Origin: Pseudisothecium myosuroides
Taxonomy: Eukaryota > Streptophyta > Bryopsida > Hypnales > Lembophyllaceae
Assembly: GCA_951799445.1 (NCBI GenBank)
Contig: OX637293.1
Location: 13,640,001-13,704,000 of the forward strand
Direction: 5' to 3'
Length of the DNA stretch: 64,000 nt
The position numbers and the translations under genes are program-made. Position 1 is the first letter of the stretch; the number at the start of each line of letters is the position of its first letter. This document shows positions 23,844 through 35,073 of the stretch, piece after piece. A model generated the notes under the pieces. That model was not told the DNA's origin. It worked only from the letters and a program-made list of their open reading frames with translations, and searched no databases.

Positions 23844-24549
23844 TATACTACTAAAATCATAACTCCCTTTGTAATATTACAAATGCTACCATTAATAATA
23901 GGGGCTCATGCTTGCTATGCTACGCATTCATTGTATCACATAGTAGTAAAATTTTGATATATTTGAATAGAATGCATGATAATGATTTCAATAAGTCTTT
24001 GAAATAATTAATTTTAATATTTTGTAAAAATATTTTCAATCATGCATATATAAAAATAAAAAATTTACACAATATTATATTACAGAAATAGAGTAGTAGT
24101 TTGCAATCACCTCTGTAATATCATTTTAACAGCTTTTATGATTTCAAAATTCTATTGCTACTACCAAATGATTTGAGAAATTTATTCAATTGAAGCGATT
24201 TTGGATTTCACAACAATTAAGTTGTTCATGAAATTTACAAATTTTTCTTTTCAATTCACCCAGTTTTTAGGTTGCCATTGTTCATAATAATTGAATCAAC
24301 TTTTGAATGCATTACAATAAATGTGTATCTTTTACAGTTTTCACCATTTCATATATTTCATTCATCATTCAATAAATTTCTCTTGTACGTTTCAATATAT
24401 GCTTACTTATAAACAAAATTATACAAAGATTTTAGTCATTTTTATTTGAAGATTTATTGAGATTTTTGTTCTGCATTTTATCTAATATATAAAAATTCTA
24501 ATAAAATTCTAATGATGAATGCGTAGCATAGCAAGCGCCAACCGCTAAT
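23844..24549. mobile_element. Helitron-like element, copy 2
   Basis: Repeats copy 1 from TATACTACTAAAATCA with few changes and carries about 250 extra bases (about 24212..24465) before the shared 3' end, which is now CGCTAAT. It contains the exact subterminal pair CTTGCTATGCTACGCATTCA and its complement. Confidence 0.55.
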
Positions 24550-24838
24550 TAATGTTAAAAAAGGAAAACTTTTAGTCATTCATAATAGAATTCAATCATT
24601 GGTAACAAAAACACTCATGACATAAATTATACAATGTTTGTGCCTAAAAGCAAAATTTGAGGTAGAACACATTGAACAACACAATTTGCACATACAATCA
24701 TCCATACTTTTATAAAATTAGCACTTCATATAAAATGTAGTTTATGAGTTCATAGTGCTATTTTCAAATGGAAGATGAACAACGTCTCCTACATTCTTGT
24801 TCTTGCTAAAAACAATAACATTATATCTAACTACTCTA

Positions 24839-26424
24839 CTACACGACAGAATCCCGGAAAACTAATTCGGGAGGCTTCATCAACCACGGTTTACCCATGA
24901 GCATGTCCACCACTTCAGCGCATGTTCGTCTTTTTTGAACATCAGGCTCGGTAAGTTCGCGTAGCTTCATCGCAAAGTATCGTTGTGTGTTGACATTTAT
25001 GAATAAGTCCGCATCGAAGTCGTGCCCATTTCTAATTTTCATCGACTGGGCCAGCTTTCCTATAGAAAACGAATCCGACTTCACCGTATATTTGTGTGTT
25101 GCTTGCATCATCTCTAGGCTCCTTTCCGGGTCTTCATTTGAATACATATAGAACAACTCCGGAGCCACCCACCATTTTCCTTTGAAGTAACGATCCTTGT
25201 CTTCTTCTCTTCTATATGCATAATGTGAGGCGTATCCTTCATGAATGCGACTAGCAAGTCCCCAATCACAAATCCCGATGTTGATAACGTCTTCCGAGTA
25301 TCCCGGAAAATGAAACAATACGTTTTGAGGGGACAAGTCATTGTGTAGCACCCCTGCTTGGTGCACAAGACTTGTGACATACACCAAAGCCCAAGCCAAC
25401 TTCGCCTTGTGCCTTCGGTACAAGCTAATTTTTTGTACCTCTTCCCCTGTAAGTTCCTTCACCAGCTTGATTTGATTCCATTCAGCATGTGGCACCACCT
25501 TGTCGTTGAGAACAATCATGTTCTTCAAATGACCACCATTCCACCATAATGTGTACGCCTCCATTGTATAGTCATGGACAGCCAAGAATTTAATAATGGC
25601 TGGATGATTCAATGGACAGGCAAGGGCCTCTGTGGAACGATCCACCCTTGCCTCACGCGGGTTTGTTGCTTTTGACACTTTCCCTGCAAATGTACATGTC
25701 GCGGGATTATATCCATTCCTTCAATGCGTACTTTGCGCACCTTCCTGTATCCACCTTGGTTGTCGTATCCAGTGAGGCCAACAACTTGAGCCTCTCTCGA
25801 GATCCACGTGACACATGATGCACCATCCTTAGACAATTGAGCCTTCAATGCAGTAGCAAGCCATCCGATACCCCTAGTTTGTTGTCTTGACAATCTTTTT
25901 ACTGCGTCTTGCCACCACTCCATCTTCTGGCGAAACTCCCTTGCCGCCTCCCCATCTGGAAATCCGGGCACAAGAGGGCGCAACTCAAGCATCAATCTCT
26001 TAGTGTTGAATATGCATGCTTGCTGACAGTTTGATATCCAAGTGTGAATTCGATTATGGTACACATCTTGCACGTCCTTATATTCCGCATTCTCATTGCA
26101 CTTTTCCGTAATTAGAGCCAGGAAATCATCCTTCAACTTCTCAATGCCTGGCCCTTTATTTCTCAAGTACTTCTTCTCCAAATACTGGGTGCTTTTTTCC
26201 TCGTACCATTGCAAAGCCATCCTGTATACAAAGGTCGTATATCTTGGCGGAGGATAATCCGGATCCTTCTCGTTTGCTGTCCTTGGCTTTTTTGGCTTTG
26301 ATGGACCCGCGCCCCCTATTTGCCCACTTGCAGATATATCCGGAAGAAACTGACTAGGATTGTCAAGGTCCCTATCCCAAATAGAGATCCGTGATGTACT
26401 GCTCCCTTCCCGTGGATCAGACAT
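24839..26424 (-). CDS. Protein kinase-like cargo protein with one frameshift
   Basis: ATG at 26424. The first frame runs to 25609 and the second continues to TAG at 24839. They join near 25697, within about 10 codons of the kinase VAIK-type lysine (FAGK, second frame). Residues about 50-190 are an unassigned helical region rich in W, K and E. The kinase part has a Gly-containing strand (NQGGYRKVRKV), a catalytic loop HNDLSPQNVLF (HND for the usual HRD), a metal motif DWGLA (for DFG), APELF (APE) and SDSFSIG. Key Asp and Asn residues are kept, so an active fold is possible. The shift could be a 1-base loss, an assembly error or, less likely, a very short intron (TTTGCAG acceptor at 25684..25690). 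It is a unique neighbour of the CHIDKLFP genes with the same promoter type. Confidence 0.75.
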
Positions 26425-26510
26425 GGTTGTTGTTAGTGATAGTGATCGCTTTCTTCAACTTCGGGCGTAGAAACTGCAAAAATTTCCCCCCCTCAACTCC
26501 CCCCTTGGCC

Positions 26511-26545
26511 CACGGGCACGCATTCAGCCACTTCGAGGTGGGTGA
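26511..26545 (-). promoter_or_regulatory. Conserved leader block upstream of the kinase gene
   Basis: On the gene strand: CACCCACCTCGAAGTGGCTG then AATGCGTGCCCGTG, nearly identical to 21582..21616. A G-rich run and AATTTTTGC follow, as in the other genes. A TATA-like GAGTATATATGCGG lies just upstream (26585..26598). Confidence 0.7.
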
Positions 26546-26554
26546 AAGCCGTTG

Positions 26555-26795
26555 CGCAAGGCCAAGAGTGGTGACTCCGGGTCTAGGCGACCGCATATAT
26601 ACTCGAGTTCGCATTGGGGCGCGTGCAGGTCTTAGGGCGACCGCGGGTTTGGGCAACCGCGGGTTCCCGCGCCAAGTGGCGACTGTGGGTTTCTGCGGAG
26701 ACTGGGCGACTTCGACTGTGACAGTAGGCGACCTCAGGTGCGGCAGCAAGCGACTTCGGGTAGGGCGACTTCGGGTAGGGAGACCTCTGGTACTG
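26555..26795 (-). promoter_or_regulatory. GC-rich motif island 3
   Basis: Repeated TACCCGAAGTCGCCC-type units on the minus strand, pointing at the kinase gene. Two tandem copies are clear at about 26750..26785. Confidence 0.75.
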
Positions 26796-27157
26796 GAGGG
26801 CCTTTTTTCATTTTTTAACTTCTTGCCAAAGTGGCGATATAAAATGTTAGAGTGGTGCTCCAAATGTCAACATTAATCCACATATTGGAAAGAAAATATC
26901 CAATTTGCACATATTACATGTCTATAACTCTATATTGATCCACCACTTGGCAATTTCGTACAATAATTTTTTGTAGGTCGGAGTTTCCAGGTGAAAAAAT
27001 CTCCAATTGGCCGAATACATTGAGCAAACTACTTAAAAAAAGGCTAACAGGTGCGCAAACTCTAGAAAGGTCAATTTACAACCTCAAGCAATGACTCCCA
27101 CTTTTAGTCTCGGGTTAGAAAAGACCTCCGGCTTGTCGCCCGTCATTAAATATTTAA

Positions 27158-28092
27158 CCCCTAAAGGTCACAGACTATGTTTTCACCAGAACCACTCCGA
27201 AACTGCCATTTCTAATATAAGTACCAAACTTTAGAAAAAAAATAATTTTGGACACATGTAACCGTAAGATCTTATAGAACACTGGTGTGAGAAGATGTGG
27301 AACAAATTTCAGAATTTTCCGCCGAGCGGATTGGAAAATATTAGCGTTTGAATTGACAAAACCCCTTTTTGGGTCCCTTCAAAAATCCGGGCAACTTCAT
27401 TTCACAAGGTCACATTTGTATGAAAGAATGCCCAAAATGGTGGTCACTCTTTGGATTCATTCTTCTAGGCAAGTTGGCTACATGCTTGCAAAATTTGAGA
27501 TCATTTGGAATTTCACAACATATAGGAAAAAAATAGTAAGTAGAAAGAAGTAGAGTATGATTCAAAACACTAAATTGTTAAGAATTTATTTCTGGAATTG
27601 AAAAATGCCAATTCCAACGGTTGTAATGTTGTAATACAAAATCTAAATCCTATTTTGTTAATTTTTTTCAAAAATATTGGAAATTGAGTGAAATAAAGGA
27701 CTTCAAAGTTTATTTTAGAGTAGAGATTCCATAACTACCCTCAAACTAAGAATCCTCATAACTTGGGACTCATTAATCAAAATGGAATGATTTAAAGCTT
27801 TCTACGTACATATAAATCTAAAAAACCAATTTCAAATTTTTATTTTAAAAAAAAATGATTTTTAAAGAATTTTTTTGAGCAGCCCGGACTGCCCGCCATA
27901 CACAAAACATTACATATCATACAATAACTTTTTAACCATGTAGTCAAAAATTATGAAAATTGTTGGGCCTTAAAGCTACTCCTCGGGAACAACTTGTGTG
28001 AAGATTTCAAAGAAAAAAAATAAAAAGTCCACTTGTAATGAGCTGCCCAAAATCACCATGTTGTCCAAAAACGGTGTTTGGACCTTTAGGGG
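27158..28092. mobile_element. TTAA-flanked element with CCCCTAAAGGTC ends (piggyBac-like signature)
   Basis: A 12-bp perfect inverted repeat (CCCCTAAAGGTC) bounds 935 bp, and TTAA occurs immediately outside both ends (27154..27157, 28093..28096). No transposase ORF. TTAA targets with CCC-type ends are the piggyBac signature. Similar single ends occur near 10057, 15245, 18166, 19282, 23155 and 39045. Confidence 0.55.
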
Positions 28093-28096
28093 TTAA

Positions 28097-30103
28097 GGTG
28101 AAAGTGAGTCAGTCACATTTGTCGGGGCCTAGGTTTTTGAAGCTCTACGCTTTTTTTCCTTTCCTAAATTTTGAGGGGTGAAAGTCAATCACTCCCATTT
28201 TCAAGATTCCCTTATAAAATAATTCAACATTTTTATGTCAATACCGTCCGCTAAACCACTAGTATGTCAAATTTCCCGAGCTTATCAGTCTACATGTGAA
28301 ATGATTACTGAAAGAACTAAAATCCCGTTCACTATTCCACCACCTTGATGATAAAACCTTATAGAAAATCCTAAACCCATAAGTGAAATTGTTGTTGTTC
28401 TTCATCCTTTGTGGGTTCTAACATTTCAAGTTCAAATTCCTAAGGTTAAGAATTACAAGAAGTGGGAGTACTTATCAAAGTTTAGGTTCTTCATGAATTT
28501 TCTAAAATTCCTACAAATTTAAAAGAGGCTTTTGGCATTTAGAAGAAAAGGCACCATTCCACAATATTTTGAAGTGAAAAGAATCGTAATCAAATTCTGG
28601 TTTGCAGTAGTTTATGTTTCTCCTAAAGTCATTTTCAAGTGATATTGTGTGAGCATCTTCCATTCAATTTTGAAAATTCAATGATTATTTTTTTGTCTTT
28701 CTGATGATTTGATACCCATTTAGAGTTGCAACCCTTCATGTTCTAGTATTTAAGCCTCTCAAAAATAGGCCTCAAATTCATAAGATTAGAGAGAACAAAT
28801 GTCTTTGTGAATTAGGTTATTGAAAGTATACAGTCTATTTGATAATTTTTCAATAAAATTAGGCTTACGTAATTTATGCACTTCATTTTCAAATTTTTGT
28901 GGTCACCAATTTGTAAGTATCAAAACCGAAAACAAGTATTTCAAGAACTAAATCCTTTTCATTAATTTAGCACCCTCATGGCCACCCCTAAACCCCAGTA
29001 TTATTTCAATAAGTGATATTGTCATGGGGTTTTGGCTCATATTATCATTAACATGTCTTGTTTTAGATTGTATGCTTTTGCCTTTTGCCTTAAGGAATAT
29101 TCATAGAACTTGTCAAGCAACACATTTGAGATTAAATTTGGTAAGAATTCATAGAAGACCCAAAAATTAACTTCTAGATATAGGAATTTCAAGTCAACAA
29201 CCAAGAAACGCTTTGCTAATGATGTAAATACAAATGGCATACTCACAAATTTTGTACTTTAATCCCTAACAAACCAGGCTTATTACCTCCCCAACAGTCA
29301 AAAAAGCCATTTCTATTGCAAAAGGAATAAATCCAAGTGCAAAAATAAAAAATTTCACATCTAAGCGTAATATCTTATATTACAGTAGTTTAAATATGTA
29401 TGGCCGAAATTTCTAAAACTTTGACCATCGAGATTGAAAAAACATTCCATCCAAAGTGAAGAAAACAAATTCTTTTACACCCTCTAAGACTAGATTTCTT
29501 GGCTTTCAATCATCTGAACTAAATTTGATTGGATTACTAAAACCTTCTTTGGGGGGACTTTTTATGATAAAAATTTGAGGTCATAATCTATTAAGAAAAA
29601 TCCAATATTCTTTTTTTTCCTTTTTGCTCTTATCTCTTCATTGTCCACCCTGTGTGGCTTGGCTGTTTTGTATTGTGTTTTTCTTCTTTTTATGCAATAG
29701 CTCCTTCCATTTGTTCAAAATATATATATACATAAACAACAGAATTCACTAAATAGAAAAATTGATCATCAAAACTAGGTAAAACAGTGGGAGGGAAAGT
29801 AAAATTATTGATAGCTTGAAGATGGAATGAAAACACAATGAGCTCAACAACAAGAATGTTGCAACCAATAAATTTAAGCATGCCTAACAATTTCTTTTGG
29901 ATAATTGTAATAATTTCATATAAAAACAAATCCTATAAGTTATGCTTGGATTTCCCACAAAACTAAGATTGTCCATTTCTTTCTCATCTTAACTCCAAAT
30001 TGAATGAATTAAAGCTTCACATGTGGACAGAAGTATAGTACTCAAGAAAAAGAAATTCACAAAAACTGTTTTGCCTTTTTTTAATTTATGTGCCACACTT
30101 ATG
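28097..30103. other. AT-rich spacer, no gene
   Basis: No coding signal. Parts near 29000..29080 resemble the dispersed repeat at 4905..5480. Confidence 0.4.
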
Positions 30104-30380
30104 TAAGGTGGGTACACCTAAAAGCGCCACTTGTTGGCACTGTGTATAGTTACTGTTGTTCGGCTGATTAGATTTTGATTTAGTTGTGTTGGCAAGAACA
30201 AGCACATTCCAACGCACCCAAAAACATAAGATTTGAATACTGTATACAAAAGTTATTAGCAGTCAAAGTCAGTTTCTGAAAGCGCCATCTACAACCTGTG
30301 AAGATGACTGATTTTGAAAATGTATACTTGTTTGAGATGGCGCTTTTAGGTCAGGTGCCATTTTAGGTGTACCTACCTTA
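30104..30380. mobile_element. MITE with TAAGGTRGGTACACC ends
   Basis: Left end TAAGGTGGGTACACCTAAAA and right end (complement) TAAGGTAGGTACACCTAAAA flank 277 bp with no ORF. TA at both outer edges suggests a TA target, as in Stowaway/Tc1-mariner. The internal AAAAGCGCCA is also inverted. Confidence 0.65.
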
Positions 30381-30404
30381 GTTCACCTGAAAAACACATG
30401 TCGG

Positions 30405-31125
30405 TCTTCCACCCGAGGCCGCCTCGGACCCGCAGTCGCCCTTGGTCGCCCACCCGTAGTCGCCCTCTGACCAGCACTCGCCCTGTGACCCGAAGTCGCC
30501 TCTTCAAAGAACAATTGTCGCCACTTTTTTGTGGCACTTCCTGCACCAGCGTTCCCCCTCTGATCCGCACTCGCCCTGTGACCCGAAGTCGCCCCTCCAA
30601 AGAGCAATTGTCGCCACTTGGTTGTGGCACTTCCTGCACCAGCGTTCCACAAGGACCCGCACTCGCCCTGTGACCCGAAGTCGCCCATTCAAAGAGCAAT
30701 TGTGGTTGTGGCACTTCCTACACCAGCGTTCCACAAGGACCCGCACTCGCCCTGTGACCCGAAGTCACCCGCAATTGTCGCCACTTTTTTTTGGCACTTC
30801 CTGCACCAGCATTCGACAACGACCCGCACTCGCCCTGTGACCCGAAGTCGCCCCTTCAAAGAGCAATTCTGGACACATTTTTGGGCACCTCCTGCACCAA
30901 CGTTCGACAAGGACCCGCACTCGCCATGTGACCCAAAGTCGCCCCTTGAAAGAGCAATTGTGTCTACATTTCTGTGGCACTTTGTGCACCAGCGGTCGCC
31001 AAGTCCCGCACTCGCCCTGTGACCCGAAGTCGCCCTCACCGAGGAACGATTTGTGGGCACCATCTGTGCCAATTTCTGCAGCAGCGGTCGACAAGGACCC
31101 GCACTCGCCCTTGGTCCACCAAGCC
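30405..31125 (+). promoter_or_regulatory. GC-rich motif island 4, without a gene
   Basis: About seven tandem units of roughly 85-95 bp, each with CCGCACTCGCCCTGTGACCC, GAAGTCGCCC and CACTTCCTGCACCAGCG. Orientation points right, but no gene follows before the minisatellite. ORFs across it on both strands are by-products of the repeat. Confidence 0.7.
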
Positions 31126-31306
31126 AGACACTAAGGTAACAGCTGCAGGATTCCCTAAACCGAGGTTGTGTAGGTGCTCCCTATTCCATAGTTCTGTAAA
31201 GGAATTTTGCATTAAATGATCCCTGTGAATTCCTTGTGAAGGAATATTGTGTCAAAAAGTGAACTACAATTTAGTTACAATTTAGTTTAAAGTATAAAGT
31301 CCTCTC

Positions 31307-31339
31307 AAACCCTAAACCCTAAACCCTATACCCTAAACC
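31307..31339. repeat. Interstitial plant telomere-type repeat
   Basis: Three perfect CCCTAAA-type units followed by degenerate ones, lying between motif island 4 and the minisatellites. Confidence 0.8.
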
Positions 31340-31360
31340 TTAAAACCATAACCTTTAAAC

Positions 31361-31753
31361 AAGAAGTGGGAGGGCTTTGTTACAATTTTTCTAAAGATTT
31401 AACATAGAACCTCCATTTTAATTCCACTTCCTCAAGCGTGCCTCGGTGTCTTGATTTTAATTGGGAGTGCCTAAATTGGGATGGAGAGTTCCTAATGCCC
31501 ATGGCCTCTTCATTTTATTTTTAATCTTGAAATGACCGTGTTAATTGGAATTTGTGGAACGTGATAAGTATAGAGGATGAAACCCAAAAAATGGGGAGGG
31601 AATTAAAAAAGAAGAAGTGGGAGGGCTTTGTTACAATTTTTCTAAACATTTAACATAGAACCTCCATTTTAATTCCACTTCCTCAAGCGTGCCTCGGTGT
31701 CTTGATTTTAATTGGGAGTGCCTAAATTGGGATGGAGAGTTCCTAATGCCCAT
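31361..31753. repeat. Direct duplication, about 142 bp, period 251
   Basis: 31361..31502 and 31612..31753 both start GAAGTGGGAGGGCTTTG (within AAGAAGTGGG) and end CTAATGCCCA; they differ at very few bases. Confidence 0.8.
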
Positions 31754-31759
31754 TGCCCC

Positions 31760-33830
31760 CTTCTCAAACCCACTTAGGATTAAAAAGGGGAAGGAGTAGA
31801 AACAAATGCAAAGTGATGGAACTATTATTCATTTCATTCAAACCCACTTAGGATTAAAAAAAAATGGGGAGGGAATAGAAACAAATACAAAGTGATGGAC
31901 TTATTATTCATTTCATTCAAACCCACTTAGGATTTAAAAAAATGGGGAGGGAATAGAAACAAATACAAAGTGATGGAACTATTATTCATTTCATTCAAAC
32001 CCACTTAGGATTAAAAAAAATGGGGAGGGAATAGAAACAAATACAAAGTGATGGAACATTTATTCATTTCATTCAAACCCACTTAGGATTAAAAAATATG
32101 GGGAGGGAATAGAAACAATACAAAGTGATGGACTTATTATTCATTTCATTCAAACCCACTTAGGATTAAAAAAAAATGGGGAGGGAATAGAAACAAATAC
32201 AAAGTGATGGAACATTTATTCATTTCATTCAAACCCACTTAGGATTGAAAAAAATGGGGAGGGAATAGAAACAAATGCAAAGTGATGGAACTATTATTCA
32301 TTTCATTCAAACCCACTTAGGATTAAAAAAAATGGGGAGGGAATAGAAACAATACAAAGTGATGGACTTATTATTCATTTCATTGAAACCCACTTAGGAT
32401 TAAAAAAAATGGAGAGGGAATAGAAACAAATAAAAAGTGATGGAACATTTATTCATTTTATTCAAACCCACTTAGGATTAAAAAAAATGGGGAGGGAATA
32501 GAAACAAATACAAAGTGATGGAACATTTATTCATTTCATTCAAACCCACTTAGGATTAAAAAATATGGGGAGGGAATAGAAACAACACAAAGTGATGGAC
32601 TTATTATTCATTTCATTCAAACCCACTTAGGATTAAAAAAAATGGGGAGGGAATAGAAACAAATACAAAGTGATGGAACATTTATTCATTTCATTCAAAC
32701 CCACTTAGGATTGAAAAAAATGGGGAGGGAATAGAAACAAATACAAAGTGATGGACTTATTATTCATTTCATTCAAACCCACTTAGGATTAAAAAATATG
32801 GGGAGGGAATAGAAACAAATACAAAGTGATGGACTTATTATTCATTTCATTCAAACCCACTTAAAATTAAAAAAAATGGGGAGGGAATAGAAACAAATAC
32901 AAAGTGATGGAACATTTATTCATTTTATTCAAACCCACTTAGGATTAAAAAAAATGGGGAGGGAATAGAAACAAATACAAAGTGATGGAACATTTATTCA
33001 TTTTATTCAAACCCACTTAGGATTAAAAAATATGGGGAGGGAATAGAAACAAATACAAAGTGATGGACTTATTATTCATTTCATTGAAACCCACTTAGGA
33101 TTAAAAAAAATGGGGAGGGAATAGAAACAAATACAAAGTGATGGAACATTTATTCATTTTATTCAAACCCACTTAGGATTAAAAAATATGGGGAGGGAAT
33201 AGAAACAAATACAAAGTGATGGACTTATTATTCATTTCATTCAAACCCACTTAAAATTAAAAAAAATGGGGAGGGAATAGAAACAAATACAAAGTGATGG
33301 AACATTTATTCATTTCATTCAAATCCACTTAGGATTAAAAAAAATGGGGAGGGAATAGAAACAAATACAAAGTGATGGAACTATTATTCATTTCATTCAA
33401 ACCCACTTAGGATTAAAAAATATGGGGAGGGAATAGAAACAATACAAAGTGATGGACTTATTATTCATTTCATTCAAACCCATTTAGGATTGAAAGAAAT
33501 GGGGAGGGAATAGAAACAAATACAAAGTGATGGAACATTTATTCATTTCATTCAAACCCACTTAGGATTAAAAAAAATGGGGAGGGAATAGAAACAAATA
33601 CAAAGTGATGGAACATTTATTCATTTCATTCAAACCCACTTAGGATTAAAAAATATGGGGAGGGAATAGAAACAAATACAAAGTGATGGAACATTTATTC
33701 ATTTTATTCAAACCCACTTAGGATTGAAAGAAATGGGGAGGGAATAGAAACAAATACAAAGTGATGGAATTATTTAGATGGAGTTATTTTTCATTATGTT
33801 CAAATGCACTTAGAATTAAAAAAAAATGGG
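31760..33830. repeat. Minisatellite, about 78-bp unit, about 27 copies
   Basis: Unit core: AACCCACTTAGGATTAAAAA, GGGGAGGGAATAGAAACAAA, TACAAAGTGATGG, TTATTCATTTCATTC. Variants (AAAAATGGGG with AACATTTATTC versus AAATATGGGG with ACTTATTATTC) recur in ordered groups, suggesting higher-order units made by repeated unequal exchange. The last copies (33800 on) are degenerate. Confidence 0.92.
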
Positions 33831-34477
33831 ATGGGGGAAGGGTGTGCTGTAGGATATTAAGTGATGGAATTATTTTCCATTCACTTAGGAATCACTTAGG
33901 ATAAAGAATAAAACTTCTCGCCCCATATTTATATGTTGAGAAGTCTGTGTTATGAGTAGAAATGAAATTCATGAATGCAAATGAACATTGAGAAAAATTA
34001 TACAAATGTATAAAACTTCTTTAGGAGGCCGGAGCTGCGTTAAGGCGTTTCTAACCGCTGCTATAAATAGTTGCAACACGGACATGGAGTGGTTCTAAAA
34101 TTGACCTCTATAGTCCTTGAAAGAATTGAATGAAAAAAGTATTATTAATTGAAAGAACCAATCATTCTCTTTGCTTTCTCCATCATTCTTTAGAATTGCC
34201 AGTGAAGAGTTCATGGAAAACTTGGGGTGTGAAATGCTTGCAAAAATACAAAAACACTTGTGTTACATTCGTCATGTATTTCTCTTTGTCTGAAACATTA
34301 GTTAAAAATATTTTCATCCAAGGAAATACGTGAAAAACGAGGACCAGCCCTTTCAAGGTCAATTTATGAGCCTTTCACCTTAGTGCATTTATGGGTTGTT
34401 GACGAACTAATGCCAACTGCCCTCTCATATGGATGCTGGTGTTAGAGCGCCTGTGATTTTCAAGTGAACAGACTCTG
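33831..34477. other. Short gene-free stretch
   Basis: CTGCTATAAATAG near 34058 is TATA-like, but only short ORFs follow. Otherwise nothing is recognised. Confidence 0.35.
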
Positions 34478-34862
34478 ACCCGCAGTCGCCCACACCCGCA
34501 GTCGCCCCAGAGCCGCAGTCTCCGTTCCCCGACGTCACCCGACTTGCACGCGCCCTCGGACCCGCAGTCGCCCCAGACCCGCGGTCTGTGCTGCCCGCGC
34601 TGGACGTCACCCGACTTGCACGCGCCCTCGGACCCGCAGTCGCCCCAGACCCGCGGTCTCCGTTGCCTGCGCTGGACGCACCCGACCTGCACGCGCCCTC
34701 GGACCCGCGGTCGCCCAGGACCTATGCACGCGCCCTCTGGCGACCTCGGGTTGTTGCTGATCGGAGGTCGTTGCCCTGACGTGCACGCGCCCCGAGAACC
34801 TCGAGTCAGTGTCAGACCCGCGGTCTCCTTCACCCGCACTCGCCCCAGGGCGACCTCGGGTA
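34478..34862 (+). promoter_or_regulatory. GC-rich motif island 5
   Basis: Several GACCCGCAGTCGCCC units plus a tandem block (GACGTCACCCGACTTGCACG, CGCCCTCGGACCCGC) upstream of the gene at 35074, all in the direction of transcription. Confidence 0.75.
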
Positions 34863-34912
34863 CTTAAGAATTGACTGGCCCTCATTCTGCACACTTCCTG
34901 CGCTGTGCAACG

Positions 34913-34950
34913 TCTTCCAACCGCCTTGAAGCGTCTGGATGCGTGCCCGT
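34913..34950 (+). promoter_or_regulatory. Conserved leader block upstream of the 35074 gene
   Basis: Carries CCTTGAAGCGTCTGG then ATGCGTGCCCGTG, related to 21582..21616 and 26511..26545, followed by GGGAGGTTGGGGTC and CTTGCAATTTTT as in those leaders. Confidence 0.6.
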
Positions 34951-35073
34951 GTGTGGGAGGTTGGGGTCTAAACTCTTGCAATTTTTTTCCGTGGGCTTAC
35001 ACTCTACTGTTTTATTGTACTTTGGATACAACTCTATTTTAATTGACTACGTGCGTAACCAAAAACATTCACG

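Noticed and set aside
30373..31219. Multiple ORFs of 80-134 codons on both strands
   Set aside because: All follow the roughly 90-bp GC repeat of island 4; periodic composition, no start or splice logic.
31760..33830. CRISPR-like regular repeats
   Set aside because: Units are contiguous 78-bp tandem copies without unique spacers, in a plant nuclear context.
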